Shown in pieces: positions 23,490 through 31,198 of a stretch of 53,355 nt of DNA. The stretch's first letter is position 1. Each line of letters begins with the position of its first letter. The stretch is from Clostridia bacterium (GTDB lineage: Bacteria > Bacillota > Clostridia > Peptostreptococcales > Anaerovoracaceae). Both the position numbers and the translations under genes were made by a program. A model generated the notes under the pieces. That model worked only from the letters and a program-made list of their open reading frames with translations. It ran no database searches and had not been told where the DNA came from. Location: contig CAAFTW010000071.1 of the NCBI GenBank assembly GCA_900766045.1, positions 1 through 53,355 on the forward strand. Direction: 5' to 3'.

Positions 23490-25472
23490 ATGTTTGAAAA
23501 ACTACTAGCACCGGGAAAGATCGGTAAGATGCAGCTCAGAAACCACGTGCTGATGTCGCCGACTGAAACTCATTTCACATCACCGGACGGCATGATCAAC
23601 TGGGCAGAGATCGACTACTATGTTGAGAGAGCCAAGGGCGGCGCTGCGCTGATCACGACACATCAGATGCAGGGCAACACGAAGATCGATCCGATCGATC
23701 CATATCCAAGGTCTGCAAGATTTGATGATGATTGCTTCATCCCGATGCTCACCGAGCTGACCGAAGCGGTCCACAATGAGGGCGCTAAGATCTCAGCGCT
23801 CGCATCACCTGGCGGCGGAGCGCAGGCTCTCGGAATGCCATATGATGCAGGATCGATCGAGGATATCCCTAATGTTGCACCCGGAACGATCGAGTGCCCT
23901 GTAGCAAAGAGAAAGGTACACAAGCTGACAATAGAAGAGATCAAGAAGAGCGTAGAAGTATTCGGCAAGGGATGCGGCAGACTCAAGAGATGCGGATTTG
24001 ACGCTATCACTATCCACGCACACTGCGGATATCTGATTGCAGAGTTCCTGTCGCCATACTTCAACAACAGGGACGATGAGTACGGCGGGAGCCTTGAGAA
24101 CAGAGCAAGATTCCTCCTTGAACTCGTGGCAGCATGCAGAGCAAACATCGGTCCTAACATGCCTATCATCGTAAGACTTGCTATGGATGAGTTCATCGGC
24201 GATGCAGGAAGACAGCTCGCTGAGACTGTTGAACTCTGCAAAATGCTCGAAGCGGCAGGCGTAGACGCACTCGACTGCGGAGCGGGACTCTTCCAGACAA
24301 TGTCACTTATCAGTCCGCCTGTCTATTACGAAAAGGGCTTTATGGCAGATATGACGGATGAGATTAAGAAGGCAGTCAGCATTCCTGTAATCGTGCAGGG
24401 CAGACTTCAGGATCCTGAGCTAGCTGAAAAAGTGCTTGAGGATGGCAAGGCAGATTTCGTTGCTATGGGACGCGCATGGATCGCAGAGCCTGAATGGGTC
24501 AACAAGGTAGCTTGCGGTGATCTTGACGGTATGAGAAGATGTATCTCCTGCGACCACTGTATAGGTGACAGGATCGCATCCGGCAACCAGACACTCAGAT
24601 GCACACTCAACGCTATGGCAGGAAGAGAGCACAGATTCCTGACAGGATATCCTAAGGCAGCTGAGAAGAAGAATGTTACGGTCATCGGCACAGGTCCTGC
24701 GGGACTCGAGGCAGCATACAGACTGGGAATGCGAGGACATAAAGTCGACCTCTATGACAAAGCAGATAAGCTCTGCGGCGGTGAACAGATCGTAGCTGCA
24801 TCCACTCCTCCATGCAAGGACAATCTCATGAATGTGCGCAGATACTATGAGACACAGCTCGGCAGAATGGATAACGTCACGGTCCATCTCGGGCATGAGA
24901 TCACTAAAGAGAACATAAGTGAGCTCAGTGGTGATGCGGTCATACTTGCAACAGGAGCTGTGCCTATCGCTCCTCCGATCCCGGGGCTCAGAGACAATGA
25001 CAAGGTCGTTACAGCTATAGATGTGCTTGCTCATGGCGCTCCTGTTGAGGGTAAAGTTGTCATCGCAGGCGGAGGCCAGGTAGGTGTTGAGACTGCACAC
25101 TGGCTGGCAGAAAAAGGATTCAAGGATGTTTCAGTAGTTGAGATGATGCCGGAGCTTTCGATCGATGGCGAACTCATGACCAAGCTGACGCTGCATCCGC
25201 TTCTCGAAAAGGCGGGTGTGAAGAGCTATGTTTCGCACCAGATCAAGAGCATCAATGAGAACTCAGTCACAGTCTATGATATGATAGGTGACAGAGAATT
25301 CGATATCGAGGCAGATACAGTAGTCAACGCGCTCGGTAAGAAACCGCTGACTGATCTCGAAGAACCTCTGAGAGCACAGTTCGGACAGTACTTCGTTATT
25401 GGCGACGCGAGAGGCCGCTCAAACATCTGCACAGGAATCGAGCAGGGATTCATCACTGCGCTGAAGATCTAG
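23490..25472 (+). CDS. FeS flavin ene-reductase (Old Yellow Enzyme / 2-enoate reductase type)
   Basis: 660 residues from ATG 23490 (GAGAGGAG upstream; an in-frame TTG at 23469 is less likely). It has the layout of 2,4-dienoyl-CoA reductase/2-enoate reductase: an OYE barrel with FMN (1-340), a 4Fe-4S site (CISCDHC then C after 11 residues, near 351), and an FAD/NAD Rossmann part (VIGTGPAGLEAAYRLG near 397; VIAGGGQVGVETAHWL). The usual barrel motif HGAHGYL reads HAHCGYL near residue 174, with a cysteine, unlike the second OYE in this window. It probably reduces activated C=C bonds with NAD(P)H. Its substrate is unknown. Confidence 0.92.
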   Translation: MFEKLLAPGKIGKMQLRNHVLMSPTETHFTSPDGMINWAEIDYYVERAKGGAALITTHQMQGNTKIDPIDPYPRSARFDDDCFIPMLTELTEAVHNEGAKISALASPGGGAQALGMPYDAGSIEDIPNVAPGTIECPVAKRKVHKLTIEEIKKSVEVFGKGCGRLKRCGFDAITIHAHCGYLIAEFLSPYFNNRDDEYGGSLENRARFLLELVAACRANIGPNMPIIVRLAMDEFIGDAGRQLAETVELCKMLEAAGVDALDCGAGLFQTMSLISPPVYYEKGFMADMTDEIKKAVSIPVIVQGRLQDPELAEKVLEDGKADFVAMGRAWIAEPEWVNKVACGDLDGMRRCISCDHCIGDRIASGNQTLRCTLNAMAGREHRFLTGYPKAAEKKNVTVIGTGPAGLEAAYRLGMRGHKVDLYDKADKLCGGEQIVAASTPPCKDNLMNVRRYYETQLGRMDNVTVHLGHEITKENISELSGDAVILATGAVPIAPPIPGLRDNDKVVTAIDVLAHGAPVEGKVVIAGGGQVGVETAHWLAEKGFKDVSVVEMMPELSIDGELMTKLTLHPLLEKAGVKSYVSHQIKSINENSVTVYDMIGDREFDIEADTVVNALGKKPLTDLEEPLRAQFGQYFVIGDARGRSNICTGIEQGFITALKI

Positions 25473-25483
25473 GAGATGATCAG

Positions 25484-25990
25484 ATGGAAGTAATGGAAGC
25501 TATTGAAAAACGTTACAGTTCAAGAGGGTTTGCTGACAGACCGGTAGAGGATGAAAAACTGGTCCTGATCATGGAAGCAGGAAGGCTTGCTCCGACCGCC
25601 AGCAATCAACAGCTTAACAAGCACATAGTCGTGACTGACAAGGAGCTGATCAAAGAAATGGTGTCAGCCTGCAAGGATCAGAAATGGATAGAAACTGCAC
25701 CGGCTATACTTGTGGAGTGTGCGACCGGAGACAGAACCATGATATGCGGACAGAGTGCCAGAAGCATGGATGGAGCGATCGCAATGTCCTATATGACACT
25801 TGAGGCAGTTTCGCTAGGTATGCAGTTTGTATGGCTTGGCTGGTTTGAACCTGAAAAAGTCAGAGCTCTGCTGAATATCCCGGATGAATACGTAGTCATA
25901 GCAGTAGCACCGATTGGCTATCCAGCAAAGGAAGAAAAGAGAACTTCCAAGAAGTCAGCCGAAGAAGTTGTAGTCTACAACAGGATGTAA
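25484..25990 (+). CDS. Nitroreductase-family protein
   Basis: 168 residues, a short member of the FMN nitroreductase family: EAIEKRYSSRGFADRPVEDE, EAGRLAPTASNQQLNKHIVV for FMN phosphate contacts, and the late NIPDEYVVIAVAPIGYPAKE. It would take electrons from NAD(P)H to reduce nitro, quinone or enone compounds. Eleven bases after the OYE gene with GGAG upstream, it is the last member of the TetR-controlled operon and is followed by hairpins. Family is clear; substrate is not. Confidence 0.92.
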   Translation: MEVMEAIEKRYSSRGFADRPVEDEKLVLIMEAGRLAPTASNQQLNKHIVVTDKELIKEMVSACKDQKWIETAPAILVECATGDRTMICGQSARSMDGAIAMSYMTLEAVSLGMQFVWLGWFEPEKVRALLNIPDEYVVIAVAPIGYPAKEEKRTSKKSAEEVVVYNRM

Positions 25991-26011
25991 GGAATTAACG
26001 TAATAACGAGA

Positions 26012-26045
26012 GAAGACCAGTTCAGAATGAAATGAGCTGGTCTTC
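26012..26045 (+). terminator. Hairpin after the nitroreductase gene
   Basis: GAAGACCAG (26012) pairs with CTGGTCTTC (26037-26045). There is no U-tract, so it may be a processing or weak termination structure; a much stronger hairpin follows at 26163. Confidence 0.5.
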
Positions 26046-26162
26046 GCCGTCAGTGCTCTGAGATCATCACAAATTCATCACAATTCGCATGTATGCAGAT
26101 AAAGCTGAAAGTATTTTCACGACCATTACCATGGCTGCCACAGAACCGGTGTCCGTCAGACT

Positions 26163-26225
26163 GTAAAACAGAGGCTGTCGCCCTAAGTCAGTTTTCCTGA
26201 CTTAAAGCAACAGCCTCTGTTTTAC
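26163..26225. terminator. Bidirectional terminator between convergent operons
   Basis: GTAAAACAGAGGCTGT (26163-26178) is perfectly complementary to ACAGCCTCTGTTTTAC (26210-26225); inside, AAGTCAG pairs with CTGACTT across TTTTC. The A/T-rich stem ends give U-tracts on both strands, so it can stop both the nitroreductase operon and the minus-strand aldo/keto reductase gene. Confidence 0.9.
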
Positions 26226-26259
26226 TTCCTATCGCTGACTCTTCGGCCTTGAACCCCTG

Positions 26260-27309
26260 CTATTTCACGCTCGTCTTTCCCGCGAGGATATTTTTATAGT
26301 CCTCCAGATTCTTTCTCAGCAGTGCAGGTGTGTCCAGCTCGTATGGACAGCGGGTGGTACATACGCGGCAGTTTACGCAGTCTTCGATCTTGAACATTTC
26401 CTTCTGCCATTCCTCAGAGAGCCAGGCATCGGATGGGGCGCGGCGGATCATCTGGGACATGCGGGCACAGTTGTTGATCTTGATGCCGACGGTGCAAGGC
26501 ATGCAGTAGCCGCAGCCTCTGCAGAAGTTTCCGCTGAGATCCTTCTTTTCCTGCTCGATGAAAGCGGCGAGTTCGTCCGTCATTTCCGGAGTCTTGTCCA
26601 TGAAGGCGAGCCATTCCTGAAGCTCCTTCTCACGCTGAATTCCCCAGATCGGAAGAACATTATCGAATTTATTCATGTATGCCATCGCTGCGGTGGAGTT
26701 GGTGATCAGTCCGCCGGCAAGGCCCTTCATGGCGATGTAGCCCATGTTGGCTTCTTTACACATCTGCACCAGTTTCAGTTCGCTGTCCGCGGCCAGATAG
26801 GAGAACGGGAACTGCATAGTCTCGTAGTAACCCGACTTTACGATGTCGTAGGCGACCTGGATTTTATGCGCCGTTGCGCCGATATGGCGGATCAGGCCCT
26901 TGTCCTTTGCTTCCTGCATGGCTTCATACATGCCGCTGCCGTCTCCCGGTACCCAGCACTGCTCGCACTGATGGAACTGATAGACGTCGATGTATCCGCA
27001 TTTCAGCCTGCTAAGAGATGTAGCCAGGTCCTTCCAGAAGTCAGCCGGGTTCTTGGCGGCTGTTTTGGTGGCGATGAAAATTTTCTCCCGCGGAACAGAA
27101 TAGCCGCTTCCCGGTGTAAAGAAGGCTTCGCCGATTTTTTCTTCTGAGTCGGTATAAGCTCTGGCGGTGTCGAAGTAAACCATCCCGCCTTCATAAGCGT
27201 GGCGCAGGATCGATACCGCGGTTTCTTTCGTGTCTCTCTGGATCGGCAGGGCGCCGAAGGCATTCTGAGGAGTCTTGATCCCCGTACTTCCGAGTGTAAT
27301 TGTACGCAT
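26260..27309 (-). CDS. Aldo/keto reductase with C-terminal 4Fe-4S ferredoxin domain
   Basis: 349 residues. The AKR barrel (1-265) has the catalytic Asp47 and Tyr52 in FDTARAYTDSE, the lysine in FIATKTAAK and the histidine in VYQFHQCEQC. The C-terminal part is a two-cluster ferredoxin-like domain: CRGCGYCMPC and CVNCRVCTTRCPYELDTP. This AKR-ferredoxin fusion is common in anaerobes and suggests electron transfer with ferredoxin rather than plain NADPH use, though the barrel may still bind NADPH. AAAGGAG precedes ATG. It is divergent from the cysteine desulfurase gene. Confidence 0.92.
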   Translation of the reverse strand: MRTITLGSTGIKTPQNAFGALPIQRDTKETAVSILRHAYEGGMVYFDTARAYTDSEEKIGEAFFTPGSGYSVPREKIFIATKTAAKNPADFWKDLATSLSRLKCGYIDVYQFHQCEQCWVPGDGSGMYEAMQEAKDKGLIRHIGATAHKIQVAYDIVKSGYYETMQFPFSYLAADSELKLVQMCKEANMGYIAMKGLAGGLITNSTAAMAYMNKFDNVLPIWGIQREKELQEWLAFMDKTPEMTDELAAFIEQEKKDLSGNFCRGCGYCMPCTVGIKINNCARMSQMIRRAPSDAWLSEEWQKEMFKIEDCVNCRVCTTRCPYELDTPALLRKNLEDYKNILAGKTSVK

Positions 27310-27478
27310 AATTTTCTCCTTTTATTTATGATGAAAAGATACTGTTTTCCCCGATATCTTTTATTTTACTCGCAGAATATTGTGTTTTCAACAGAAGAGC
27401 AGTTTTTTACTTTGCTTTATTTTACTTTTCCGGTATCTTGAGAGAATGCGGGGTTTGTGATAGCATATCAATTATGAG

Positions 27479-27501
27479 GTGTATTGTTGTTTATAATACA
27501 C
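27479..27501. promoter_or_regulatory. Dyad over a TATAAT box
   Basis: GTGTATT (27479) and AATACAC (27495-27501) are perfect inverted arms; the right arm overlaps TATAAT at 27492. This looks like an operator over the -10 region of the cysteine desulfurase promoter, though the -35 box is weak. Confidence 0.45.
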
Positions 27502-27538
27502 AATTGCTCGTCAGGGCGTTTTTCCCTGGCCGGCTGGG

Positions 27539-27570
27539 TTTTGTCCTTCGGGACAAAATATACACGCAAG
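27539..27570 (+). repeat. Dispersed element copy 2 with a UUCG hairpin
   Basis: TTTTGTCC, loop TTCG, GGACAAAA form a perfect 8-base hairpin (27539-27558) with a C(UUCG)G tetraloop. The right arm begins the dispersed element (GGGACAAAATATACACGCAAG, split as GGGACAAAAT and ATACACGCAAG, 27550-27570). It lies in the leader of the cysteine desulfurase gene, 37 bases before its ATG. Confidence 0.6.
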
Positions 27571-27606
27571 GGAATAACTGATTTTCAGAATAACGGGAGA
27601 ATGGAA

Positions 27607-28794
27607 ATGATTTATCTGGATAATGGAGCAACGACATTCCCGAAGCCGGAATGTGTCTATGATGCGGTGGACCGGTTCAACCGGACAGCGGCGGTGAATG
27701 CGGGCAGGGGCGCGTACAAGGCGGCGCGGGCGGCGACGCAGATGATCCGCGATGTGAAAAAGGAGCTGATCAGTCTCTGTGACGCGCGGGATCAGGCGGA
27801 GATTGCGCTGACGCCTTCGGTTACAGTGGCGCTGAACCAGATCATTCTGGGGCAGGAATGGAAGGAGGGGATGCATGCCTATATCTCGCCCTATGAGCAT
27901 AACGCGGTGTCGAGGCCGCTGGAGCTGATGCGGAAGCGGCATGGGATTCAGGTGCACCTGCTTCCGCTGAAAGAGGATCTGTCGATCGATCTTGAGGAGA
28001 CGGCGAGGCAGTTTAAAGAGAATCCGCCGGATTTTGTCTGCTGCACGGCCATCAGCAATGTGACCGGCTATGTGCTTCCAGTTCCGGAAATTCTGAAGGA
28101 GGCAAAAAAGTACGGAGCATTTACGGTCATGGACGCGGCGCAGGCGATGGGGCTTCTGAAGATCCGGTTTTCGCAGATTCATGCCGACTGCATCGCCTTT
28201 GCCGGACATAAGACGCTGTATTCGACCTTTGGAATTGCGGGCTTCTTTATCCGGAATGGCGTGCAGCTCAGGGAAGTGCTGACGGGCGGAAATGGGATCA
28301 AATCAGAATCTCTGGAAATGCCTCGCTATATGCCGGAAAAGATGGAGTGTGCCAGTATGGACACACCGGCGATTGCGGGACTCCGAGCATCGTTGAACTG
28401 GCTGAAAACGCAGGATCCGTGGAAAACGGAGGCGGCGCTTGTCCCACGGCTGATTTCCGGGCTGAAAGAGATTCCGGGGGTCGTGGTTTATGAGGCGCCG
28501 GGCGGACCTGAACGTCAGGCAGGCGTAGTGTCGTTTAATGTGGACGGTTTCCGGGCCAATGAGGTTGCGGCGATCCTGGATCATGAGGCGGATATCTGCG
28601 TGCGCGCCGGACATCATTGCGCTGCGTACATTCACAAATTCCTGAAGGATAAAGTTTATGACGGGACGATCCGCGTCAGCTTCAGTGTATTTTCAACGCC
28701 GGATGATGTTGACCGGCTGCTTGAAGTGGTACGCTCCATTGACCGGGAGCAGCTGAAGGGAATCGATCAGCAGGTTCTGCGGGGGAACTGCTGA
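27607..28794 (+). CDS. Group II cysteine desulfurase / class V aminotransferase
   Basis: 395 residues from ATG 27607 (GGGAG seven bases upstream; ATG 27601 is too close to that site). N-terminal MIYLDNGATTFPKP, PLP lysine in FAGHKTLYSTFG (about 201), and catalytic cysteine in RAGHHCAAYIHKF (about 338) place it in the SufS/CsdA-like group II family, in the subgroup of stand-alone enzymes (EF2568-like). It would release sulfur from cysteine, or selenium from selenocysteine, as alanine is formed. No SufU, IscU, selenium or molybdenum genes are adjacent, so the acceptor is unknown. Note the hairpin element in its leader. Confidence 0.9.
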   Translation: MIYLDNGATTFPKPECVYDAVDRFNRTAAVNAGRGAYKAARAATQMIRDVKKELISLCDARDQAEIALTPSVTVALNQIILGQEWKEGMHAYISPYEHNAVSRPLELMRKRHGIQVHLLPLKEDLSIDLEETARQFKENPPDFVCCTAISNVTGYVLPVPEILKEAKKYGAFTVMDAAQAMGLLKIRFSQIHADCIAFAGHKTLYSTFGIAGFFIRNGVQLREVLTGGNGIKSESLEMPRYMPEKMECASMDTPAIAGLRASLNWLKTQDPWKTEAALVPRLISGLKEIPGVVVYEAPGGPERQAGVVSFNVDGFRANEVAAILDHEADICVRAGHHCAAYIHKFLKDKVYDGTIRVSFSVFSTPDDVDRLLEVVRSIDREQLKGIDQQVLRGNC

Positions 28795-28806
28795 CCGCGG
28801 AGTAGG

Positions 28807-28841
28807 AAACAGCGCCGGAAAGAGATTGACCGGCGCTGTTT
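28807..28841 (+). terminator. Terminator after the cysteine desulfurase gene
   Basis: AAACAGCGCCGG (28807) pairs exactly with CCGGCGCTGTTT (28830-28841); only three U at the end. Confidence 0.75.
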
Positions 28842-29322
28842 GGGCTTCTGCCGGCCATTGAGAACCCGGCGGGTGTCTTGTGCTGGAGTTTTCTGATGAC
28901 AGAAAAGATGCGCTGTCGCCGCACGGGGGGCAGAATGGAGGCCACCTTCCGGTTTGTGATGGCTGTGTGAAGAAATTTGCCTTTTCTGGGACAAAATCAA
29001 ATTTTCAAGGAAGCATCCCAAATGAATAAATATCCGAATCGAAAATCAAGCGATGTATTTCTAGAAACTGTAAATTTTACGCAGTGCAGAATGCAAATAG
29101 AGTTATTTCAGCGATCAATCGGCCTGACTTTCCGCGGCAGGTCTGGCGGAAACAGTAGTATAATGGTGCAAATGTGACAAAGATCCGCATTCTGTTGTCA
29201 GATGCCTTCAGGATCAGAAAAAGGTATTTGGGAGTTCCATAAAATAATCGCGATTCTGCCGAAACAAAAAAATACAACATCAGGCGTAGTGAATAAATAT
29301 AAAATTAAATGGATTTTATTCG
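28842..29322. other. Gene-free stretch with one dispersed element
   Basis: No supported gene. A 51-codon frame from ATG 29022 (AAGGAAG upstream) begins inside the dispersed element tail but has no recognisable protein pattern. A GCGGGTGTCTTGTGCTG near 28869 may be a decayed element copy. The 29001-29320 part is A/T rich. Confidence 0.4.
28988..29009 (+). repeat. Dispersed element copy 3
   Basis: GGGACAAAATCAAATTTTC then AAG, followed by GAAGCATCCC. The 15 bases around its head (TTCTGGGACAAAATC, 28985-28999) equal copy 1 in inverted orientation. Confidence 0.55.
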
Positions 29323-29370
29323 AAAAAAGGCAGCGGGATATTCTGCAATTTCTGCAGATATTCTGCTGCC
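29323..29370 (-). terminator. Terminator of the AhpD-like gene (minus strand)
   Basis: GGCAGCGGGATATTCTGCA and TGCAGATATTCTGCTGCC pair with one bulge; reading the minus strand, TTTTTT follows the stem. It lies 160 bases past the stop codon of the minus-strand gene. Confidence 0.8.
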
Positions 29371-29531
29371 GTTGTGTCAGGAAATCAATCCTGCCAGTTT
29401 ATGTCTGCTTTATGTCTACGATATCGTTATTCTGTAAACCTGAGTTGAAAGCTGCTGGTCAATAATTTCTTCCCCAGGGACTGTCCGTCAGCAATCCTTT
29501 TTTAGAGACTGCTGGACGTCATTTCTCCGGT

Positions 29532-30140
29532 TTACTTATCGAAATTCCGGTTGTGCTTGAAGTGGCCCGGGTTTACGACTGGGCTGATGGTGCTGACCCA
29601 GCGGTTGGTGTAGTTGAAGAATCCTGCTGTGTAAGCCGCTTCCAGAATCTGATGGTCGTCGAAACCTGCTTCACGGAGCTTATCAACCTGTGTCTGGTCG
29701 ATTTCCTGTGGATGAGCGGTTACATACCACGCGTATTCACAGAGTGCGTAATCTTCCTTGGACAGCTCATCTTTGCAGGAGCGATAGTTACCGGAGAGCT
29801 TGTCAACCAGGGACGCGTTCTTCCACATGCCGCGGAGGTTGTCGCCGTGTGTCTGCAGACAGTAGGTGCAGCAGTTAACGGAAGAAACAACGACGCCGAT
29901 CATCTCTTTCTGCGCATCGGTCAGATAGCATGTGTCGTTGTAAAGGGAACCCTTGAAATTCAGGAATCCGATGTATTCCTTGGCGTTCAGCGGCAGAATT
30001 TTAAAGAGATTGTTGATGAATCCCCAGTTCTTTTCCATGGCTTCAACGTTTCTGTTGAATACTTCATACTCTTCATCGGTCATTTCGCTTCTGTCCGGCT
30101 TCTGCAGGCGGGACAGCTGTTCATCAAATTCTAATGCCAT
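29532..30140 (-). CDS. Carboxymuconolactone decarboxylase/AhpD-like protein
   Basis: 202 residues from the ATG at 30140 (AAGGAG seven bases upstream; the ATG two codons earlier is too close). The AhpD-like redox motif is seen as SVNCCTYCLQTHGDNL (about 88-103): a CxxC pair with the following histidine, as in peroxidase-related CMD proteins. The late WYVTAHPQEIDQ and GFDDHQILEAAYTAGFFNYTNR fit the same family. Such proteins act as disulfide reductants or alkylhydroperoxidases in the cytosol. It lies downstream of the cyclase gene on the same strand but after that gene's own terminator. Confidence 0.9.
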   Translation of the reverse strand: MALEFDEQLSRLQKPDRSEMTDEEYEVFNRNVEAMEKNWGFINNLFKILPLNAKEYIGFLNFKGSLYNDTCYLTDAQKEMIGVVVSSVNCCTYCLQTHGDNLRGMWKNASLVDKLSGNYRSCKDELSKEDYALCEYAWYVTAHPQEIDQTQVDKLREAGFDDHQILEAAYTAGFFNYTNRWVSTISPVVNPGHFKHNRNFDK

Positions 30141-30215
30141 TTTCATTCTCCTTATGCAATCTAATCCAGTGCTAAATGTTTGGTATAACAATTAATTCTG
30201 CGATTTATTGGTTAT

Positions 30216-30250
30216 AAAAACAGAATCATGCTTAGTATAGCATGATTCTG
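30216..30250 (-). terminator. Terminator of the cyclase gene (minus strand)
   Basis: CAGAATCATGC (30221) and GCATGATTCTG (30240-30250) are perfect 11-base complements; on the minus strand TTTTT follows. Confidence 0.9.
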
Positions 30251-30297
30251 CGTAAAAATCCACTTCTGTGCAATTCGTCTTGATTTTGAAAAGAGGA

Positions 30298-31068
30298 CTA
30301 TTTTGTCGGAACCAGCGCGTATGCTCTTGCCGGATAGCCGACACCGTCTTTCATCTTCGGTACACCGACGAAAATCAGGGAACCTGTTGCCGGTACCTGG
30401 TCGAGGTTTCTCATGACCTCAATCTGGAAGCGGTCGGTGGACAGGATGTACTGCTCAGCAGGGTACGGATAAGATCCTTCTGCTGTTGTGATGTAGCTCG
30501 GGTCTGTGTCTGCAGGCTCGTGGCCGATGGATCCGATATTTCTCTCCTTGACCAGCCACTCAATGGTTTCCTTTGCCCAGCCAGGGTAGTGCGGCTGACC
30601 GTCTGCATCCTTATTCTCCAGATCAGCCTTCTTATACCAGTCGGAACGGAAAGCGACGAATGCGCGCTCCGGAATTCTGCCGTGTTCTTTCTCCCAGTCC
30701 TTGATGTCGTCGATGGACAGGGTGAACTCAGGATTCTCTTCACATTCTTTATGCTTATCAATAACAACCAATGGGTATACGAATTCCTCAACCTTCAGTT
30801 CACCCAGGGATCTTCCGCCCGGAATAAAGTGAACCGGCGCGTCTACATGTGTGCCGTACTGGCTCGCAACCGTGTACTGAATGCAGCGCATCGGTGCCTT
30901 CTTTTCCTCCGGGGCATCCTCGGAATAATCAAACAGCAGCTCTCTCTTCAGTGGCGCAAAGCCGTACCAGTGTGGTGTTTCAGGACTTAATTCATGGGTC
31001 AGATCGACCCACTTATAATCGTCGGACTGCCACTCTTTATATTCATCCCATAATTTACTGTTTCCCAT
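30298..31068 (-). CDS. Cyclase-family metal hydrolase (kynurenine formamidase-like)
   Basis: 256 residues from ATG 31068 (GGAGGT seven bases upstream). N-terminal VDLTHELSPETPHWYGF and the metal-binding signature YGTHVDAPVHFIPGG are the marks of the cyclase family (PF04199), with the later NIGSIGHEPADTDP. Members hydrolyse amides such as N-formylkynurenine or cyclic intermediates using Mn or Zn. Cytosolic, no signal peptide. Its gene has its own promoter and terminator and follows the FeS ene-reductase gene by 130 bases on the same strand, so they may serve one catabolic route, but this is inference. Confidence 0.9.
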   Translation of the reverse strand: MGNSKLWDEYKEWQSDDYKWVDLTHELSPETPHWYGFAPLKRELLFDYSEDAPEEKKAPMRCIQYTVASQYGTHVDAPVHFIPGGRSLGELKVEEFVYPLVVIDKHKECEENPEFTLSIDDIKDWEKEHGRIPERAFVAFRSDWYKKADLENKDADGQPHYPGWAKETIEWLVKERNIGSIGHEPADTDPSYITTAEGSYPYPAEQYILSTDRFQIEVMRNLDQVPATGSLIFVGVPKMKDGVGYPARAYALVPTK

Positions 31069-31134
31069 TGTTGTTACCTCCATGAACTTTGATATCCATA
31101 TTAACTAGTTGTTTTATATGTTTTATATAGGATT

Positions 31135-31164
31135 AATATACCACTTCTTTGTTACTGTTGTCAA
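31135..31164 (-). promoter_or_regulatory. Promoter of the cyclase gene
   Basis: On the minus strand TTGACA, an 18-base spacer and TATATT precede the cyclase ATG by about 65 bases. Confidence 0.65.
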
Positions 31165-31198
31165 CAGAGCGGCTAATATTTTTGTTGGTACACCACAA

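Noticed and set aside
26163..26225. Long palindrome considered as a transposon end or attachment site of the TetR block
   Set aside because: Position between two convergent genes and T-runs on both strands fit a bidirectional terminator; no matching copy was seen at the left edge of the block.
29022..29177. A 51-codon frame in the gap after the cysteine desulfurase gene
   Set aside because: The AAGGAAG upstream belongs to the dispersed element and the translation has no protein-like pattern.
30298..30310. CCGACAAAATAG at the end of the cyclase gene as an element copy
   Set aside because: Only the head resembles the element; there is no CAAG tail, so it was left out. The same applies to 36596 and 36751.
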